Shown here: positions 16,745-25,867 of the stretch, piece by piece
How positions within the stretch are numbered: the stretch's first letter is position 1
How the letters are laid out: each line of letters begins with the position of its first letter
DNA from: Bradyrhizobium algeriense
GTDB taxonomy: Bacteria > Pseudomonadota > Alphaproteobacteria > Rhizobiales > Xanthobacteraceae
NCBI RefSeq assembly: GCF_003062295.1
Contig: NZ_PYCN01000010.1
Span: 178,379-242,378 of the forward strand
Length of the DNA stretch: 64,000 bases
Reading direction: 5' to 3'
Notes under the pieces: model-generated
The model's input: only the letters and a program-made list of their open reading frames with translations
Told to the model about the DNA's origin: nothing
Databases searched by the model: none
Position numbers and translations under genes: made by a program

Positions 16745-18143
16745 GACGTACCTCCTTGCCGATCAGCGTCGGCCGGCGCCGCACCACCAGCGTCAAATCT
16801 ATGATGTTGGCCACCTCGACCACCTCTCCTGGCTTGAACGTTTCAGCGCCGCGCGCTTGCCAGCGTTCACCTTGCGCGAAGACGTGACCCTCGTTCTCGG
16901 ACCAGTCGATGACCTGGGCAGATACGCCACGCATGGCTTGAGCACCGACCAGTACCGGACCCTTGCCGGCGCGCCGAAGCGATCTCAGTACGACCAGAAC
17001 GAGACCAATAAACATCGCCGCCGTGATGCCGACGACCGGCCATGACAGCCGGTAGCCCGGCGCTTCGACGTCGAAGAGCATAATCGCTCCGATCACAAAG
17101 GCGATGATGCCGCCGAGGCCGATGACCACGGTCGGATTGAAGACTTCGATGGTCAGAAGCACGATCCCGACCACCATCAAGGCGAGGCCGGCGTAGTTTA
17201 CCGGGAGCAGGTTGAGGGCATAGAGGCCAAGCAGCAGGCAGATCGTGCCTACAACCCCGGGGGCGACCGCGCCGGGTGAAGTGAATTCGAAAATCAGGCC
17301 GTAGACGCCGACGAGGAGCAAAATCAGCGCAACGTTGGGATTGGTGATGACCGCCAGGAATCGTGAGATCCATCCTGGATCGATCGCTTCGAGGACAGCA
17401 TCTTTCGTCGCCAAATGTCGGGTATCGCCACCCGCAACCTCCACCGCGCGACCATCGATTTGCCTGAGCAGTTCGGCCTGGTCGCGTGCGATGAGGTCGA
17501 TGACATTCGCCTGCAATGCGGCATTGGTGGACAGGCTGGCGGCCTCCCGCACCGCCTTCTCTGCCCAATCGGCATTGCGGCCGCGCAACTCGGCAAGACT
17601 GCGGATCAAGGCAACGGCATCGTTTGTCGCCTTCGCCATCATGGCACCCTTCGTCTTCGGCTGCTGGTCGCTGCCGTCCTTCTTGTCCTTGTCGCCCTTG
17701 TCAGGCGTGGCGTCCGGCAGACCCGGCAGCGGGCCGCCAATCTCCACCGGCGTCGCCGCTCCGATATTGGTGCCCGGCGCCATTGCCGCGATATGCGTGG
17801 CGTAGAGGATATAGGTTCCGGCGCTGGCCGCATGGGCTCCGGAGGGCGCGACGTAACCGACGACGGGAACGCGCGACGCCAGCACGTCTGCGATAATCTC
17901 GCGCATGCTGGTCGCGAGACCGCCCGGCGTATTCATGCGCAGAACGACGACCTCGGCGTGTCGTTCTTTTGCCTTGGTCAGGGCCTCCTTCACATAACGG
18001 GCCGTTGCCGGCCCGATCGCTCCGTCGACCGAGATGGTCAGCGCAAGCCTGCTCTTGTTCTCCTCTGCTGAAGCGGCAAGAGGAGAAATAACCAGAGCTG
18101 CCGCTGCAGCGGCAGCAACAAGAGTCGCCCGTACGGTCTGCAC
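16734..18143 (-). CDS. NfeD-type membrane-bound serine protease
   Basis: About 469 residues. A signal peptide (VRATLVAAAAAAALVISPLAASA) is followed by a ClpP-class protease domain with the oxyanion/substrate strand RMNTPGGLATSM and the nucleophile region PSGAHAASAGTYI. Five or so transmembrane segments (about 240-370) and a C-terminal OB-fold NfeD domain complete it. Archaeal homologues cleave stomatin. The GTG at 18143, with GGAG upstream, is preferred to a more upstream ATG because it places the signal sequence at the N-terminus. Coupled to the slipin gene. Confidence 0.9.
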   Translation of the reverse strand: MQTVRATLVAAAAAAALVISPLAASAEENKSRLALTISVDGAIGPATARYVKEALTKAKERHAEVVVLRMNTPGGLATSMREIIADVLASRVPVVGYVAPSGAHAASAGTYILYATHIAAMAPGTNIGAATPVEIGGPLPGLPDATPDKGDKDKKDGSDQQPKTKGAMMAKATNDAVALIRSLAELRGRNADWAEKAVREAASLSTNAALQANVIDLIARDQAELLRQIDGRAVEVAGGDTRHLATKDAVLEAIDPGWISRFLAVITNPNVALILLLVGVYGLIFEFTSPGAVAPGVVGTICLLLGLYALNLLPVNYAGLALMVVGIVLLTIEVFNPTVVIGLGGIIAFVIGAIMLFDVEAPGYRLSWPVVGITAAMFIGLVLVVLRSLRRAGKGPVLVGAQAMRGVSAQVIDWSENEGHVFAQGERWQARGAETFKPGEVVEVANIIDLTLVVRRRPTLIGKEVRHDA

Positions 18144-18256
18144 AGCAAGGACTCCGTTATCAAAATGATATGGGGTATCCTCATCGAACCTCAATATGCC
18201 CGGGATTGGCGGCCGCAGCATCCCCGCTCAAGCCCGCAACCATGCCTGGCTGGATC

Positions 18257-19774
18257 TCAGCCAACTTCAAACTTGACGCCTTGGGCGAGCGGAAGATCTT
18301 TGCCGAAATTGATGGTGCTGGTGACCCGGCGCATGTACGCCTTCCACGCGTCGGAGCCGGCTTCGCGCCCGCCGCCGGTTTCCTTCTCGCCGCCAAATGC
18401 GCCCCCTATCTCCGCGCCCGACGGTCCAATATTGACGTTTGCGATGCCGCAATCCGAGCCTGCCACGGAGAGGAATTTCTCGATCTCATGCACGTCGGTC
18501 GAAAAAATTGACGAGGAAAGGCCTTGCCGCACTGCATTATGCAGCGCCAGGGCTTCGTCAAAGTCGGAATACTTCATGACGTAGAGGATCGGCGCGAAGG
18601 TTTCCTGCAGTACCGGACCGATCTGTCCCGGCATCTCAACCAGCGCGGGCCTGACATAATGGGCGGCGGGATATGGCGCCGTCTCGAAACGGTCGCCGCC
18701 AACAACCTGTCCGCCAAGCTTTCGAGCCTCCGCCAGGACTTCCTGCATTCGATGAAAGGCTACTCCGTCGATCAGCGGGCCAACGAGAACAGCGCTACTC
18801 GTGAGCGGGTTTCCGATCTGCACCGTGGCATAGACCTGTTTCAATCTGTCGACGAGAGCATCATAAGTATCACGATGCACGAACAGCCGGCGCAACGACG
18901 TGCAGCGCTGGCCTGCCGTACCAACCGCAGCGAAGGCAATCGCCCGAAGCGCAAGGTCTAGATCAGCCGAGGGACACACGATCGAAGCGTTGTTGCCGCC
19001 CAACTCCAGGATGGCTCGCGCAAAGCGCCGCGCCAGCCGCCGACCCACGATCTGGCCCATGGCGGTGGAGCCGGTCGCCGAGACCAGCGGCACTCTCGGA
19101 TCATCGACCAGCATCTCTCCGATCTCCCGTCCCCCGATCAGCACCGTCGACAGGCCCGCCGGTGCGCCGCCGAACCTCTCCACAGCACGCCGGACCAGCG
19201 CCTCCACCGCGAGTGCCGTCAGCGGAGTCTTCTCCGACGGCTTCCAGATCACCGGGTCGCCACACACCAGCGCAAGGGCGGCGTTCCACGACCAAACCGC
19301 AACGGGAAAATTGAATGCGGTGATGATTCCCACCGGCCCGAGCGGATGCCATTGCTCCATCATCCGATGGTGAGGACGTTCGCTGGCGATGGTGAGGCCA
19401 TAGAGCTGACGAGAGAGACCGACCGCAAAGTCGCAGATGTCGATCATCTCCTGGACCTCGCCGTGCCCTTCGGACAGGATTTTCCCGGTTTCGATGGTGA
19501 CGAGGCGGCCGAGCTCGGTCTTGGCCGCGCGCAACTCCTCGCCGAGAACCCGGACGAACTCGCCACGTCGGGGCGCCGGAAGCGACCGCCACGCGAGGAA
19601 CGCTTTTTCCGACTGCCCGATTGCTTCGGTGACGCTATCCGGGTTCGCGTCCTCGACCTGGGCAATGGTCTCGCCGGTCAACGGCGATCGCACCAGGCGT
19701 TCACCGCCCCGATACCGGTCGCGGTAAGCGCCGACGCCCTGGAGAATTGAATCAACGTCGGCCAAGAGTTTCAT
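18257..19774 (-). CDS. Aldehyde dehydrogenase, ALDH7-like
   Basis: 505-residue NAD(P)-dependent dehydrogenase. The catalytic glutamate is in LELGGNNA and the nucleophile in GTAGQRCTSLRR. ELGGNNA together with SLRRLFVH is characteristic of ALDH7 (alpha-aminoadipic semialdehyde / piperideine-6-carboxylate dehydrogenase). The substrate region GPSGAEIGGAFGGEKETGGGREAGSDAWKAYMRR is also ALDH7-like. It starts 24 bases after the stop of the E2 gene, so it is the fourth gene of the 2-oxoacid dehydrogenase operon. A role in lysine or branched-chain amino acid breakdown is therefore likely, but the precise substrate is inferred. Confidence 0.9.
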   Translation of the reverse strand: MKLLADVDSILQGVGAYRDRYRGGERLVRSPLTGETIAQVEDANPDSVTEAIGQSEKAFLAWRSLPAPRRGEFVRVLGEELRAAKTELGRLVTIETGKILSEGHGEVQEMIDICDFAVGLSRQLYGLTIASERPHHRMMEQWHPLGPVGIITAFNFPVAVWSWNAALALVCGDPVIWKPSEKTPLTALAVEALVRRAVERFGGAPAGLSTVLIGGREIGEMLVDDPRVPLVSATGSTAMGQIVGRRLARRFARAILELGGNNASIVCPSADLDLALRAIAFAAVGTAGQRCTSLRRLFVHRDTYDALVDRLKQVYATVQIGNPLTSSAVLVGPLIDGVAFHRMQEVLAEARKLGGQVVGGDRFETAPYPAAHYVRPALVEMPGQIGPVLQETFAPILYVMKYSDFDEALALHNAVRQGLSSSIFSTDVHEIEKFLSVAGSDCGIANVNIGPSGAEIGGAFGGEKETGGGREAGSDAWKAYMRRVTSTINFGKDLPLAQGVKFEVG

Positions 19775-19798
19775 ATGGATGCCCTCCGCACGGCTATC

Positions 19799-20899
19799 TT
19801 ACGAAACCTGCTCAAGATCCGATTTGAGCGCTACCAGGAAGCGCGCGGCTTCGCCGCCCGTCACGACGCGATGGTCGAAGGTGAGCGACAACGGCAGCAC
19901 GCGCCTCACGGCTGGCTGGCCCAAATGTGCAACCACCCTTTGGGCAATCCGGCCGGCGCCTATGATCGCCACTTGCGGCGGCACGACGATCAGGTTGGCG
20001 AACCGGCCTCCGATCATGCCGAAGTTCGACAGCGTAATGGTTGCGCCGCGCAGTTCGCCCGGAGGTATCGAGCGCGCGAGCGCGTCCGCCCGCATTCGGT
20101 CGAGCCCGGTTCGCAAATCCGATGCGTCGCGCTCTGCGACATTGCGCAAGACCGGAACGATCAGGCCGCCCCCGGTATCAACGGCGATGCCGAGGTCGAC
20201 GCGTCCGATCAGACGCCGTTCTCCCGCACCGGCATTGTACCAGGCATTGAGCGCGGGCTCCGCCTTGCAGGCGGCGGCGATCGCGCGCACCAGGCGGATG
20301 GTCGCGTCCTCGCCCTTTCGCCAGTCGTCGATATCGGCGTCATCGGTGACGCTGGCGGGGACGATCTCGGCATGAGACGCCGTCATACGTTGAGCCATCG
20401 CGCGCCGCAAACCGCGCAGCGGCTCGGCGGGTCCGGTATGCGACAAGGTCTTGGCAGCTCGTTCCACATCCGCACGCGTGATGAAGCCGCCAGGTCCCGT
20501 GGCTTCGACAAGCTCGAGATCGACGTCGAGCTTGCGTGCGAGCGCGCGCACCGCCGGAAACACCTGGGCTTTCTGTCCGGCTGCGGGCCCGGGAAGTGTT
20601 GCTGCCACCGGCGGCTGCTCGCTGGTACCGAGTTCGCCGACAATTGTACCGGTGTCTTGCTCGGGGCCTTCGGCAAACTCGACCAGCGGCACGCCTACTT
20701 TCACCACATCGCCCTTGGCACCAAACAGGTGCAGGATGCGTCCGCTTGACGGTGACGGCACCTCGACGACGGCCTTGTCAGTCTCGACGGAAACCAGCGG
20801 CTGATCGGTGACGACGTGATCGCCTTCATTGACGTGCCAGTTCACGATCTCCGCCTCTTCGAGGCCCTCTCCCAGATCCGGCAATACGAACTGGCGCAT
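19799..20899 (-). CDS. 2-oxoacid dehydrogenase E2 (dihydrolipoamide acyltransferase)
   Basis: 366 residues, the acyltransferase core of a branched-chain-type 2-oxoacid dehydrogenase complex. One lipoyl domain has the modified lysine in VETDKAVVEV (K42), then a linker, a peripheral subunit-binding domain (AVRALARKLDVDLELV...GFITRADV) and the catalytic domain with the C-terminal DHRVVTGGEAARF motif (H343). It is short for an E2 because it has one lipoyl domain and compact linkers. The start MRQFVLPDLGEG (20899) is the family start, and a longer reading would run into the E1 beta gene. It sits 19 bases after E1 beta. Confidence 0.93.
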   Translation of the reverse strand: MRQFVLPDLGEGLEEAEIVNWHVNEGDHVVTDQPLVSVETDKAVVEVPSPSSGRILHLFGAKGDVVKVGVPLVEFAEGPEQDTGTIVGELGTSEQPPVAATLPGPAAGQKAQVFPAVRALARKLDVDLELVEATGPGGFITRADVERAAKTLSHTGPAEPLRGLRRAMAQRMTASHAEIVPASVTDDADIDDWRKGEDATIRLVRAIAAACKAEPALNAWYNAGAGERRLIGRVDLGIAVDTGGGLIVPVLRNVAERDASDLRTGLDRMRADALARSIPPGELRGATITLSNFGMIGGRFANLIVVPPQVAIIGAGRIAQRVVAHLGQPAVRRVLPLSLTFDHRVVTGGEAARFLVALKSDLEQVS

Positions 20900-20918
20900 G
20901 AGACAAGTCCGCTGGAAG

Positions 20919-21899
20919 TCAACTGAACTGGCACGCTTTGCGCGCGGCCGCCACGATGCGGTCAACCGACGGCATGAACTTCTGCTCAAGACGCGCCATC
21001 GGAATGACCGTATCGTAGCCGGTGACGCGGGCCACGGGTGCAAGCAGAGAGGTCAGGCCGCGCTCGGCGATCAGCGCGGCGATCTCGGCTCCGAATCCGC
21101 CGGTCCGTGTCGCCTCGTGCACGATAACGCAACGTCCGGTTTTTGCGATCGAACCGAGCACCGTGACTTCATCGTAGGGTTTGAGCGTGGCGAGATCGAT
21201 GACCTCGGCGGCGATGCCCTCGGCAGCCAGCGCCTCGGCGGCCGCCATGGTTTCCTTCAGCATCGCGCCCCAGCTGATCAGGGTGACGTCGCGGCCTTCC
21301 CGCAGGATAAACGCGACATCCAGCGGCAAAGCCTCACCGTTGTCTTCCACCTCGCCTTTCGCCGCGCGGTAGATGCGTGTCGGCTCCAGAAACACCACCG
21401 GATCAGGATCGCGGATCGCGGCGAGAAGCAGTCCGTAGGCGCGTTCCGGCGACGACGGGATGACAACGCGCAAGCCGGGGATGTGGGCGAGCATCGCCTC
21501 GGTGCTTTCGGAATGGTGCTCGGGCGCGCGAATGCCGGCGCCATGCGGCGTGCGCAGAACCATTGGACAGGTGAGCCGTCCCTGGGTGCGGTTGCGGATT
21601 CGGGAGGCGTGGTTCACCAGTTGATCGATGCAGGGATACAGAAATCCCATGAACTGGATCTCGCCGACGGGCTTCAGCCCCTGCGCCGCCATCCCGACGC
21701 AGAGCCCGCTGATCAGGAGTTCGGCAAGCGGCGTATCAAGGACGCGCTCCGGACCGAAACGTGTTTGCAGCCCGACGGTCGCGCGGAAAACGCCGCCATT
21801 GATGCCGACATCTTCGCCAAGCACGACGACATCGGGATCATCCACCATCGCGCGGGCGAGCGCCAGATTGACGGCTTCGACCAACGTTACCTCAGCCAT
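20919..21899 (-). CDS. 2-oxoacid dehydrogenase E1 component, beta subunit
   Basis: 326-residue transketolase-like subunit that with E1 alpha decarboxylates 2-oxoacids using thiamine diphosphate. The N-terminal MAEVTLVEAVNLALARAMVDDPDVVVLGEDVG holds the glutamate that activates the cofactor. TPLAELLISGLCVGMAAQGLKPVGEIQF and the C-terminal RVTGYDTVIPMARLEQKFMPS fit BCKDH beta. The ATG overlaps the E1 alpha stop by 8 bases, so the subunits are coupled. Confidence 0.94.
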   Translation of the reverse strand: MAEVTLVEAVNLALARAMVDDPDVVVLGEDVGINGGVFRATVGLQTRFGPERVLDTPLAELLISGLCVGMAAQGLKPVGEIQFMGFLYPCIDQLVNHASRIRNRTQGRLTCPMVLRTPHGAGIRAPEHHSESTEAMLAHIPGLRVVIPSSPERAYGLLLAAIRDPDPVVFLEPTRIYRAAKGEVEDNGEALPLDVAFILREGRDVTLISWGAMLKETMAAAEALAAEGIAAEVIDLATLKPYDEVTVLGSIAKTGRCVIVHEATRTGGFGAEIAALIAERGLTSLLAPVARVTGYDTVIPMARLEQKFMPSVDRIVAAARKACQFS

Positions 21900-22992
21900 C
21901 GCCCTCTCCCGCGAGTTGGCGGCGCTGCGCGACATAAACGTCGGGCAGATCGGCATAGAGATGATCGAACATGGTTTCGGCCTCGCGCGGCTCGGCTGCC
22001 AAATAGCGCTCGACCGCCGCCTCGACGCGCTCATGGCACTCCGCAGCGAGCTGTTCCTCGTCTGCTTTGCTCCAGATCTTCTGGCTGGCAAGAAAGGCTC
22101 TCAAACGCGCGATCGGCTCTTCCTTCCAGCGAGCCTGGACTTCTTCTTCCGGACGATAGCGTGATGCGTCGTCAGAGGTGGTGTGATCGCCGAGCCGGTA
22201 GGTGAGCGCCTCGATGAAGCGCGGCCCCTGGCCGTCGCGGGCTGCGGCAATGGCGTCTTCGGCCGCGGCACGCACCGCCACGACGTCGCTGCCGTCCACC
22301 TGCTCGCCGATGAACCCGGCGGCGATGGCCTTCTGCGCCAGGGTTTCGGAGGCGGTCTGCAGCCGTAACGGTACGGATATGGCCCATTGATTGTTGGTGG
22401 CGACGAACACGACCGGCAATTTGTGTACACCGGCGAAATTCATCGCTTCGTAGACGTCACCCTTCGACGTGGCGCCGTCGCCGAACATGCATACGGCGAC
22501 ACGCGGCTGCTTGCGCAGCTTGAAGGCATAGGCAACGCCGGCGGCATGCGGCGCCTGCGATCCCACGGGTACGCAGAACGGGAAATCCTGGACCGGCCCG
22601 GAGAAGTGATTGCCCCGCTCGTCCCCTCCCCAGAACAGCAGAATTTCCTCCAGCTTGACGCCACGCCAGATCAGCGCGCCATTATCCCGATAGGAGGGCA
22701 ACAGGACGTCTTCCTCCCGCATCGCACTGGCTATGCCGACGGACACCGCTTCCTGGCCGAGCGAAACGGCATAGGTCCCCAGCCGGCCGGTGCGCTGCAA
22801 TGCAACAGCCTTTCGGTCAAAGTTGCGCAGCAGCACCATCGCCCGATAGAGCGAGGCGAGCAGGCTTGCATCGGAGGCAAACGCGGGGAGCGGCCTGTTT
22901 ATCGAGCCGTCTGGCGCGAGGTAATTGCGGTGGCGCACCTCAAAGCGCGCGATCACCGGGAGCCCACCGTCTGCCATTTTCTTACTGGCCAC
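21892..22992 (-). CDS. 2-oxoacid dehydrogenase E1 component, alpha subunit
   Basis: About 366 residues. The thiamine-diphosphate motif is MFGDGATSKGDVYEAMNFAG...NNQWAIS, and YRLGDHTTSDDASRYR carries the regulatory loop found in BCKDH alpha. A GTG start at 22992, with GGAG upstream, is preferred to the ATG at 22977, which lacks a ribosome site. First gene of an E1 alpha - E1 beta - E2 - aldehyde dehydrogenase operon. No E3 (dihydrolipoamide dehydrogenase) gene is in the unit, so the complex must use an E3 encoded elsewhere. Confidence 0.94.
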   Translation of the reverse strand: MASKKMADGGLPVIARFEVRHRNYLAPDGSINRPLPAFASDASLLASLYRAMVLLRNFDRKAVALQRTGRLGTYAVSLGQEAVSVGIASAMREEDVLLPSYRDNGALIWRGVKLEEILLFWGGDERGNHFSGPVQDFPFCVPVGSQAPHAAGVAYAFKLRKQPRVAVCMFGDGATSKGDVYEAMNFAGVHKLPVVFVATNNQWAISVPLRLQTASETLAQKAIAAGFIGEQVDGSDVVAVRAAAEDAIAAARDGQGPRFIEALTYRLGDHTTSDDASRYRPEEEVQARWKEEPIARLRAFLASQKIWSKADEEQLAAECHERVEAAVERYLAAEPREAETMFDHLYADLPDVYVAQRRQLAGEGDG

Positions 22993-23160
22993 GTCATCGC
23001 TCCCTGAGCGATCGTGCGTCCCACAGCTTGTAATTGGTGTTGGGCCGGAACAATGCAAGATGGGCGCGTCCAATCGCATCGCCATTTGCTGCACCGCGGG
23101 CTCGCGGGGATCAGCCTTCGCCATCGTGGAAACGGCGCCGCGTCAGTGGTATATCAAGCC

Positions 23161-23379
23161 ATGGCAAATGGTCAGGTTGTCCTCATCACAACTGAACCGT
23201 TGGGAGGCGGTTTGCCTGTTCGCTCGGTCTACTATGTGGCTGAACAGGATCCGGCAAAAGCCGAGGCAATTATCGCCGCAATGATGGCCCCGAACGAAAG
23301 GGTCGAGGCCTTTGGGGTGCTTCCGGAGCCAGCCGTCAAAGCGCTCGGATTGAAGCCCGGTGACTTCACGCGCGGATGA
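23161..23379 (+). CDS. Small hypothetical protein (72 residues)
   Basis: Starts MANGQVVLITTEPLGGGLPVRSV and continues YYVAEQDPAKAEAIIAAMMAPNE, an alpha/beta layout with no cysteine or catalytic motif. ATG 23161 follows the divergent E1 alpha gene by 168 bases, and no strong ribosome site is visible. The coding character (family-like start, a clean stop before the convergent EipB gene) supports a real gene. I believe it is a conserved small protein in Bradyrhizobium, but that is from memory. Confidence 0.55.
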   Translation: MANGQVVLITTEPLGGGLPVRSVYYVAEQDPAKAEAIIAAMMAPNERVEAFGVLPEPAVKALGLKPGDFTRG

Positions 23380-23409
23380 CGTTTGAGAAGCTCCAGCTCG
23401 ACTGCACCT

Positions 23410-24276
23410 TCACTTGCACGGCTTGGAATCCCTGACGTCGAACCGGCCCATCGCGCCCGCGATCACGAAGTCGTTGTAATCGAGCACCAGCGCACGGGAG
23501 ACGCCGTTCTCGAACAGTTCGAACGACATCGCGTAAACCGGCGTCTGCTCGCCTTCCTTGGTCTTGGCGTCGCGGTCGTAATAGCTCACGGTGACGGGCC
23601 AACGGGTCAGCGTCTTCATCTGGTCGTTGGCGGTCGAGGGATCGGGTGAAGCGATGCTGCGGGTGCCCGGAATCGGCTGCCCGATCACCGACAGCGTGTT
23701 GTAGACCTTCTCGCCATTGTCGGAGCCATCATAGACCATCAGTTCCAGCACCGATTTGCCCTCGCGCGCGGCGGCGATGATGTGCTGGATCTGCTCGGTC
23801 GGGAACACGACCTTGCCGTCGAGTTCGAACGTCTTCGCAACCGGCTGCTTCAGCTTCACCGTGATGCGGTCACCGACCCGCTCCGCCACGCCGTCGATCG
23901 GAGCGGAATCGGCATCGTTCATCCGCGTGTCGATCTTGAAACGGTAGCTCTTGCCAGCGGCGTCTTCCCAGGAATGCGAGCGCAGATCGCTCAGCGTCAG
24001 CTTGCCCTCGCCACTGTCGAGTTCGGACACCTGGCGAAATTCGGACGTGTAGCCCTCGCAGGCGCTACCCGAGAAATTGTAGAGGATGCGCCCGCGCGCC
24101 CCTGATATCGCATTGGTTCCGCGCGACTTTACCAGCTTCAATTCATACAGCGCCTGATGGGCGAGAAACGGCCCGCCGGCGCCTGCAGGCGCCGGTCCGT
24201 TTGCGAAGCTTAAGAGCAAAGCGGCCACAGCCGAGAACGCCAAAGCACGAACCGGAACCGGAAACGAGCGAGCCAT
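23410..24276 (-). CDS. EipB-type envelope integrity protein (DUF1849)
   Basis: 288-residue exported protein of the DUF1849 family, known in Brucella as EipB, a periplasmic beta-spiral protein needed for envelope integrity. A signal peptide ends near AGAGG. The mature part begins FLAHQALYELKLVKSRGTNAI, the family start. Two cysteines, one in GSACEGYTSEF and one at the C-terminus (DSKPCK), match the conserved disulfide of EipB. It is a single-gene unit convergent with the 72-residue gene. Confidence 0.9.
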   Translation of the reverse strand: MARSFPVPVRALAFSAVAALLLSFANGPAPAGAGGPFLAHQALYELKLVKSRGTNAISGARGRILYNFSGSACEGYTSEFRQVSELDSGEGKLTLSDLRSHSWEDAAGKSYRFKIDTRMNDADSAPIDGVAERVGDRITVKLKQPVAKTFELDGKVVFPTEQIQHIIAAAREGKSVLELMVYDGSDNGEKVYNTLSVIGQPIPGTRSIASPDPSTANDQMKTLTRWPVTVSYYDRDAKTKEGEQTPVYAMSFELFENGVSRALVLDYNDFVIAGAMGRFDVRDSKPCK

Positions 24277-24481
24277 GTCTTGCCTTTTCCTCGATGAAGA
24301 TTCGCTACATTAGTGATGGCCCTATTGCGTCGCAACTAGGGCGGTGCCCCTGAACGCAGGAATTTGACGCCGGGGAGCCTTGCTTTTCGGCATTTTACGG
24401 GACGATTTACGCCAGCCGTGGCCATGCGCCACCAATCGCCCCTCGCTTGCAACCGGCGGCGCGATGCGCGAAACAGTGCGG

Positions 24482-24498
24482 CCTGATCCCGGATCAGG
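24482..24498. repeat. Small palindrome upstream of the RidA-like gene
   Basis: CCTGATCC and GGATCAGG are perfect 8-base arms around one base, 28 bases before the start codon at 24527. It may be an operator or a hairpin in the leader. No regulator is adjacent to assign it to. Confidence 0.45.
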
Positions 24499-24526
24499 AA
24501 AGTCACATCAATCGGGGACAAAAGAC

Positions 24527-24994
24527 ATGGCGGGTACGGTCGAACAGAAGCTGGCGGCGCAAGGCATCGTGCTGAACGAGCCGCGCACGCCGATGGCGAA
24601 CTATGTCGGCTTCGTGCGTACCGGCAATTTGCTGTTCGTTTCCGGTCAGGTCTGCGCCAATGCGGAAGGCACGCTGATCGCCAAGGGCAAATTGGGCGCC
24701 GGCGTCACCATCGAACAGGGCTACGCCGCGGCACAGGGCTGCGGCGTCAACCTGCTGGCCCAGGTCAAGGCAGCGCTGGGCGATCTCGACAAGGTGGTCC
24801 GCGTGGTCAGGCTCGGCGGTTTCATCAATTCCGCGCCTGATTTCCTCGACGGACCCAAGGTGCTCAACGGCACCTCCGACCTGATGGTCACGGCGTTCGG
24901 CGACAAGGGCCGGCATGCCCGCACCACCGTCGGCGTCGCCTCGCTGCCCTCGGATGCCGCCGTCGAGGTCGACGCCATCTTCGAGGTTTCCTGA
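24527..24994 (+). CDS. RidA family protein (YjgF/TdcF-like)
   Basis: 155 residues, MAGTVEQKLAAQGIVLNEP start, with GFVRTGNLLFVSGQV in the centre and GRHARTTVGVASLPSDAAVEVDAIFEV at the C-terminus. It retains the Arg (GRHARTTVGVASLP) that in RidA positions the imine substrate, unlike the other Rid-like protein at 15.1 kb. It may detoxify 2-aminoacrylate-type intermediates. The glycerophosphodiesterase gene begins 14 bases after its stop. Confidence 0.9.
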   Translation: MAGTVEQKLAAQGIVLNEPRTPMANYVGFVRTGNLLFVSGQVCANAEGTLIAKGKLGAGVTIEQGYAAAQGCGVNLLAQVKAALGDLDKVVRVVRLGGFINSAPDFLDGPKVLNGTSDLMVTAFGDKGRHARTTVGVASLPSDAAVEVDAIFEVS

Positions 24995-25008
24995 GCCGAG
25001 TAACGCCC

Positions 25009-25761
25009 GTGCGTGCCCCGGACTGGCTGACGGCACGGCCGGTCGCCCATCGCGGCCTGCATGATATTGCGCGCGGCATCGTCGAGAACATGCCGGCGGC
25101 GGCGCAGGCCGCCGTCGATGGCAACTTCGCCATCGAATGCGACATCCAGCTTTCGTCGGATGGCGAGGCGATGGTGCATCATGACAACGTGCTCGGCCGC
25201 CTCACCGAGGGTTCCGGCGCGCTGCTCGGCAAGACCGCGGCCGAACTGAAGGCGGTTGCGTTCAAGAATACCCCGGAGCGGATGATGACGCTCGGCGATC
25301 TCTGCGCGCTCGTCGCCGGCCGCGTGCCGCTGGTGATCGAGGTCAAGAGCCATTTCGATGGCGACCGCCGGCTGGTGAAACGGATGGCGGAGGTGCTCGC
25401 CTCGTATGACGGCCCTGCCGTCGGCATGTCCTTCGATCCGGACCAGGTGGTGGCGCTGCGCGAACTGATCCCCGGCCGCGCGCGCGGCATCGTGGCCGAG
25501 CGCGAATATACCGCCGACGAGTGGCCGGAAGCGTCAGCCGAACAGCGCCACGGCATGACGCATCTGCGCCACGCCTTCCGGAGCCGGCCGCATTTCGTCG
25601 CCTATTGGGTGGATGAACTGCCGGCAGCCGGCCCCTGGATCGCCCGCAACATTTTTGCGCTGCCGCTGCTTGCCTGGACCGTGCGCACGCCCGAGCAACG
25701 CGCTCGCGCCGCGCGCAACGCCGACCAGATGATCTTCGAGGGGTTCCTGCCGGGAACCTGA
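25009..25761 (+). CDS. Glycerophosphodiester phosphodiesterase
   Basis: 250 residues of the GDPD family, which hydrolyses glycerophosphodiesters to sn-glycerol 3-phosphate and an alcohol. AHRGLHD holds the catalytic His-Arg, IECDIQLSSDGEAMVHHD the metal ligands and second catalytic His, and LVIEVKSHF the third acidic ligand. No signal peptide, so cytoplasmic. The GTG start lies 14 bases after the RidA-like gene, and the two probably form one transcript. Confidence 0.92.
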   Translation: MRAPDWLTARPVAHRGLHDIARGIVENMPAAAQAAVDGNFAIECDIQLSSDGEAMVHHDNVLGRLTEGSGALLGKTAAELKAVAFKNTPERMMTLGDLCALVAGRVPLVIEVKSHFDGDRRLVKRMAEVLASYDGPAVGMSFDPDQVVALRELIPGRARGIVAEREYTADEWPEASAEQRHGMTHLRHAFRSRPHFVAYWVDELPAAGPWIARNIFALPLLAWTVRTPEQRARAARNADQMIFEGFLPGT

Positions 25762-25867
25762 TGCGCGCCGTCCCACCTTGAACTCGTCCGCCCGATGCAC
25801 GATCTTTGCATCGTTGGCCACCATGCGCGATGGCTGATCGCACGATGGGACCGGTCCGAATTTCTAG

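Noticed and set aside
20900..21043. N-terminal extension of E2 (48 codons)
   Set aside because: It overlaps E1 beta, and the lipoyl domain begins properly at MRQFVLPDLGEG.
25793..25813. Hairpin CGATGCA-N7-TGCATCG as a terminator after the glycerophosphodiesterase gene
   Set aside because: Short stem and no T run on either side, so no terminator was called.
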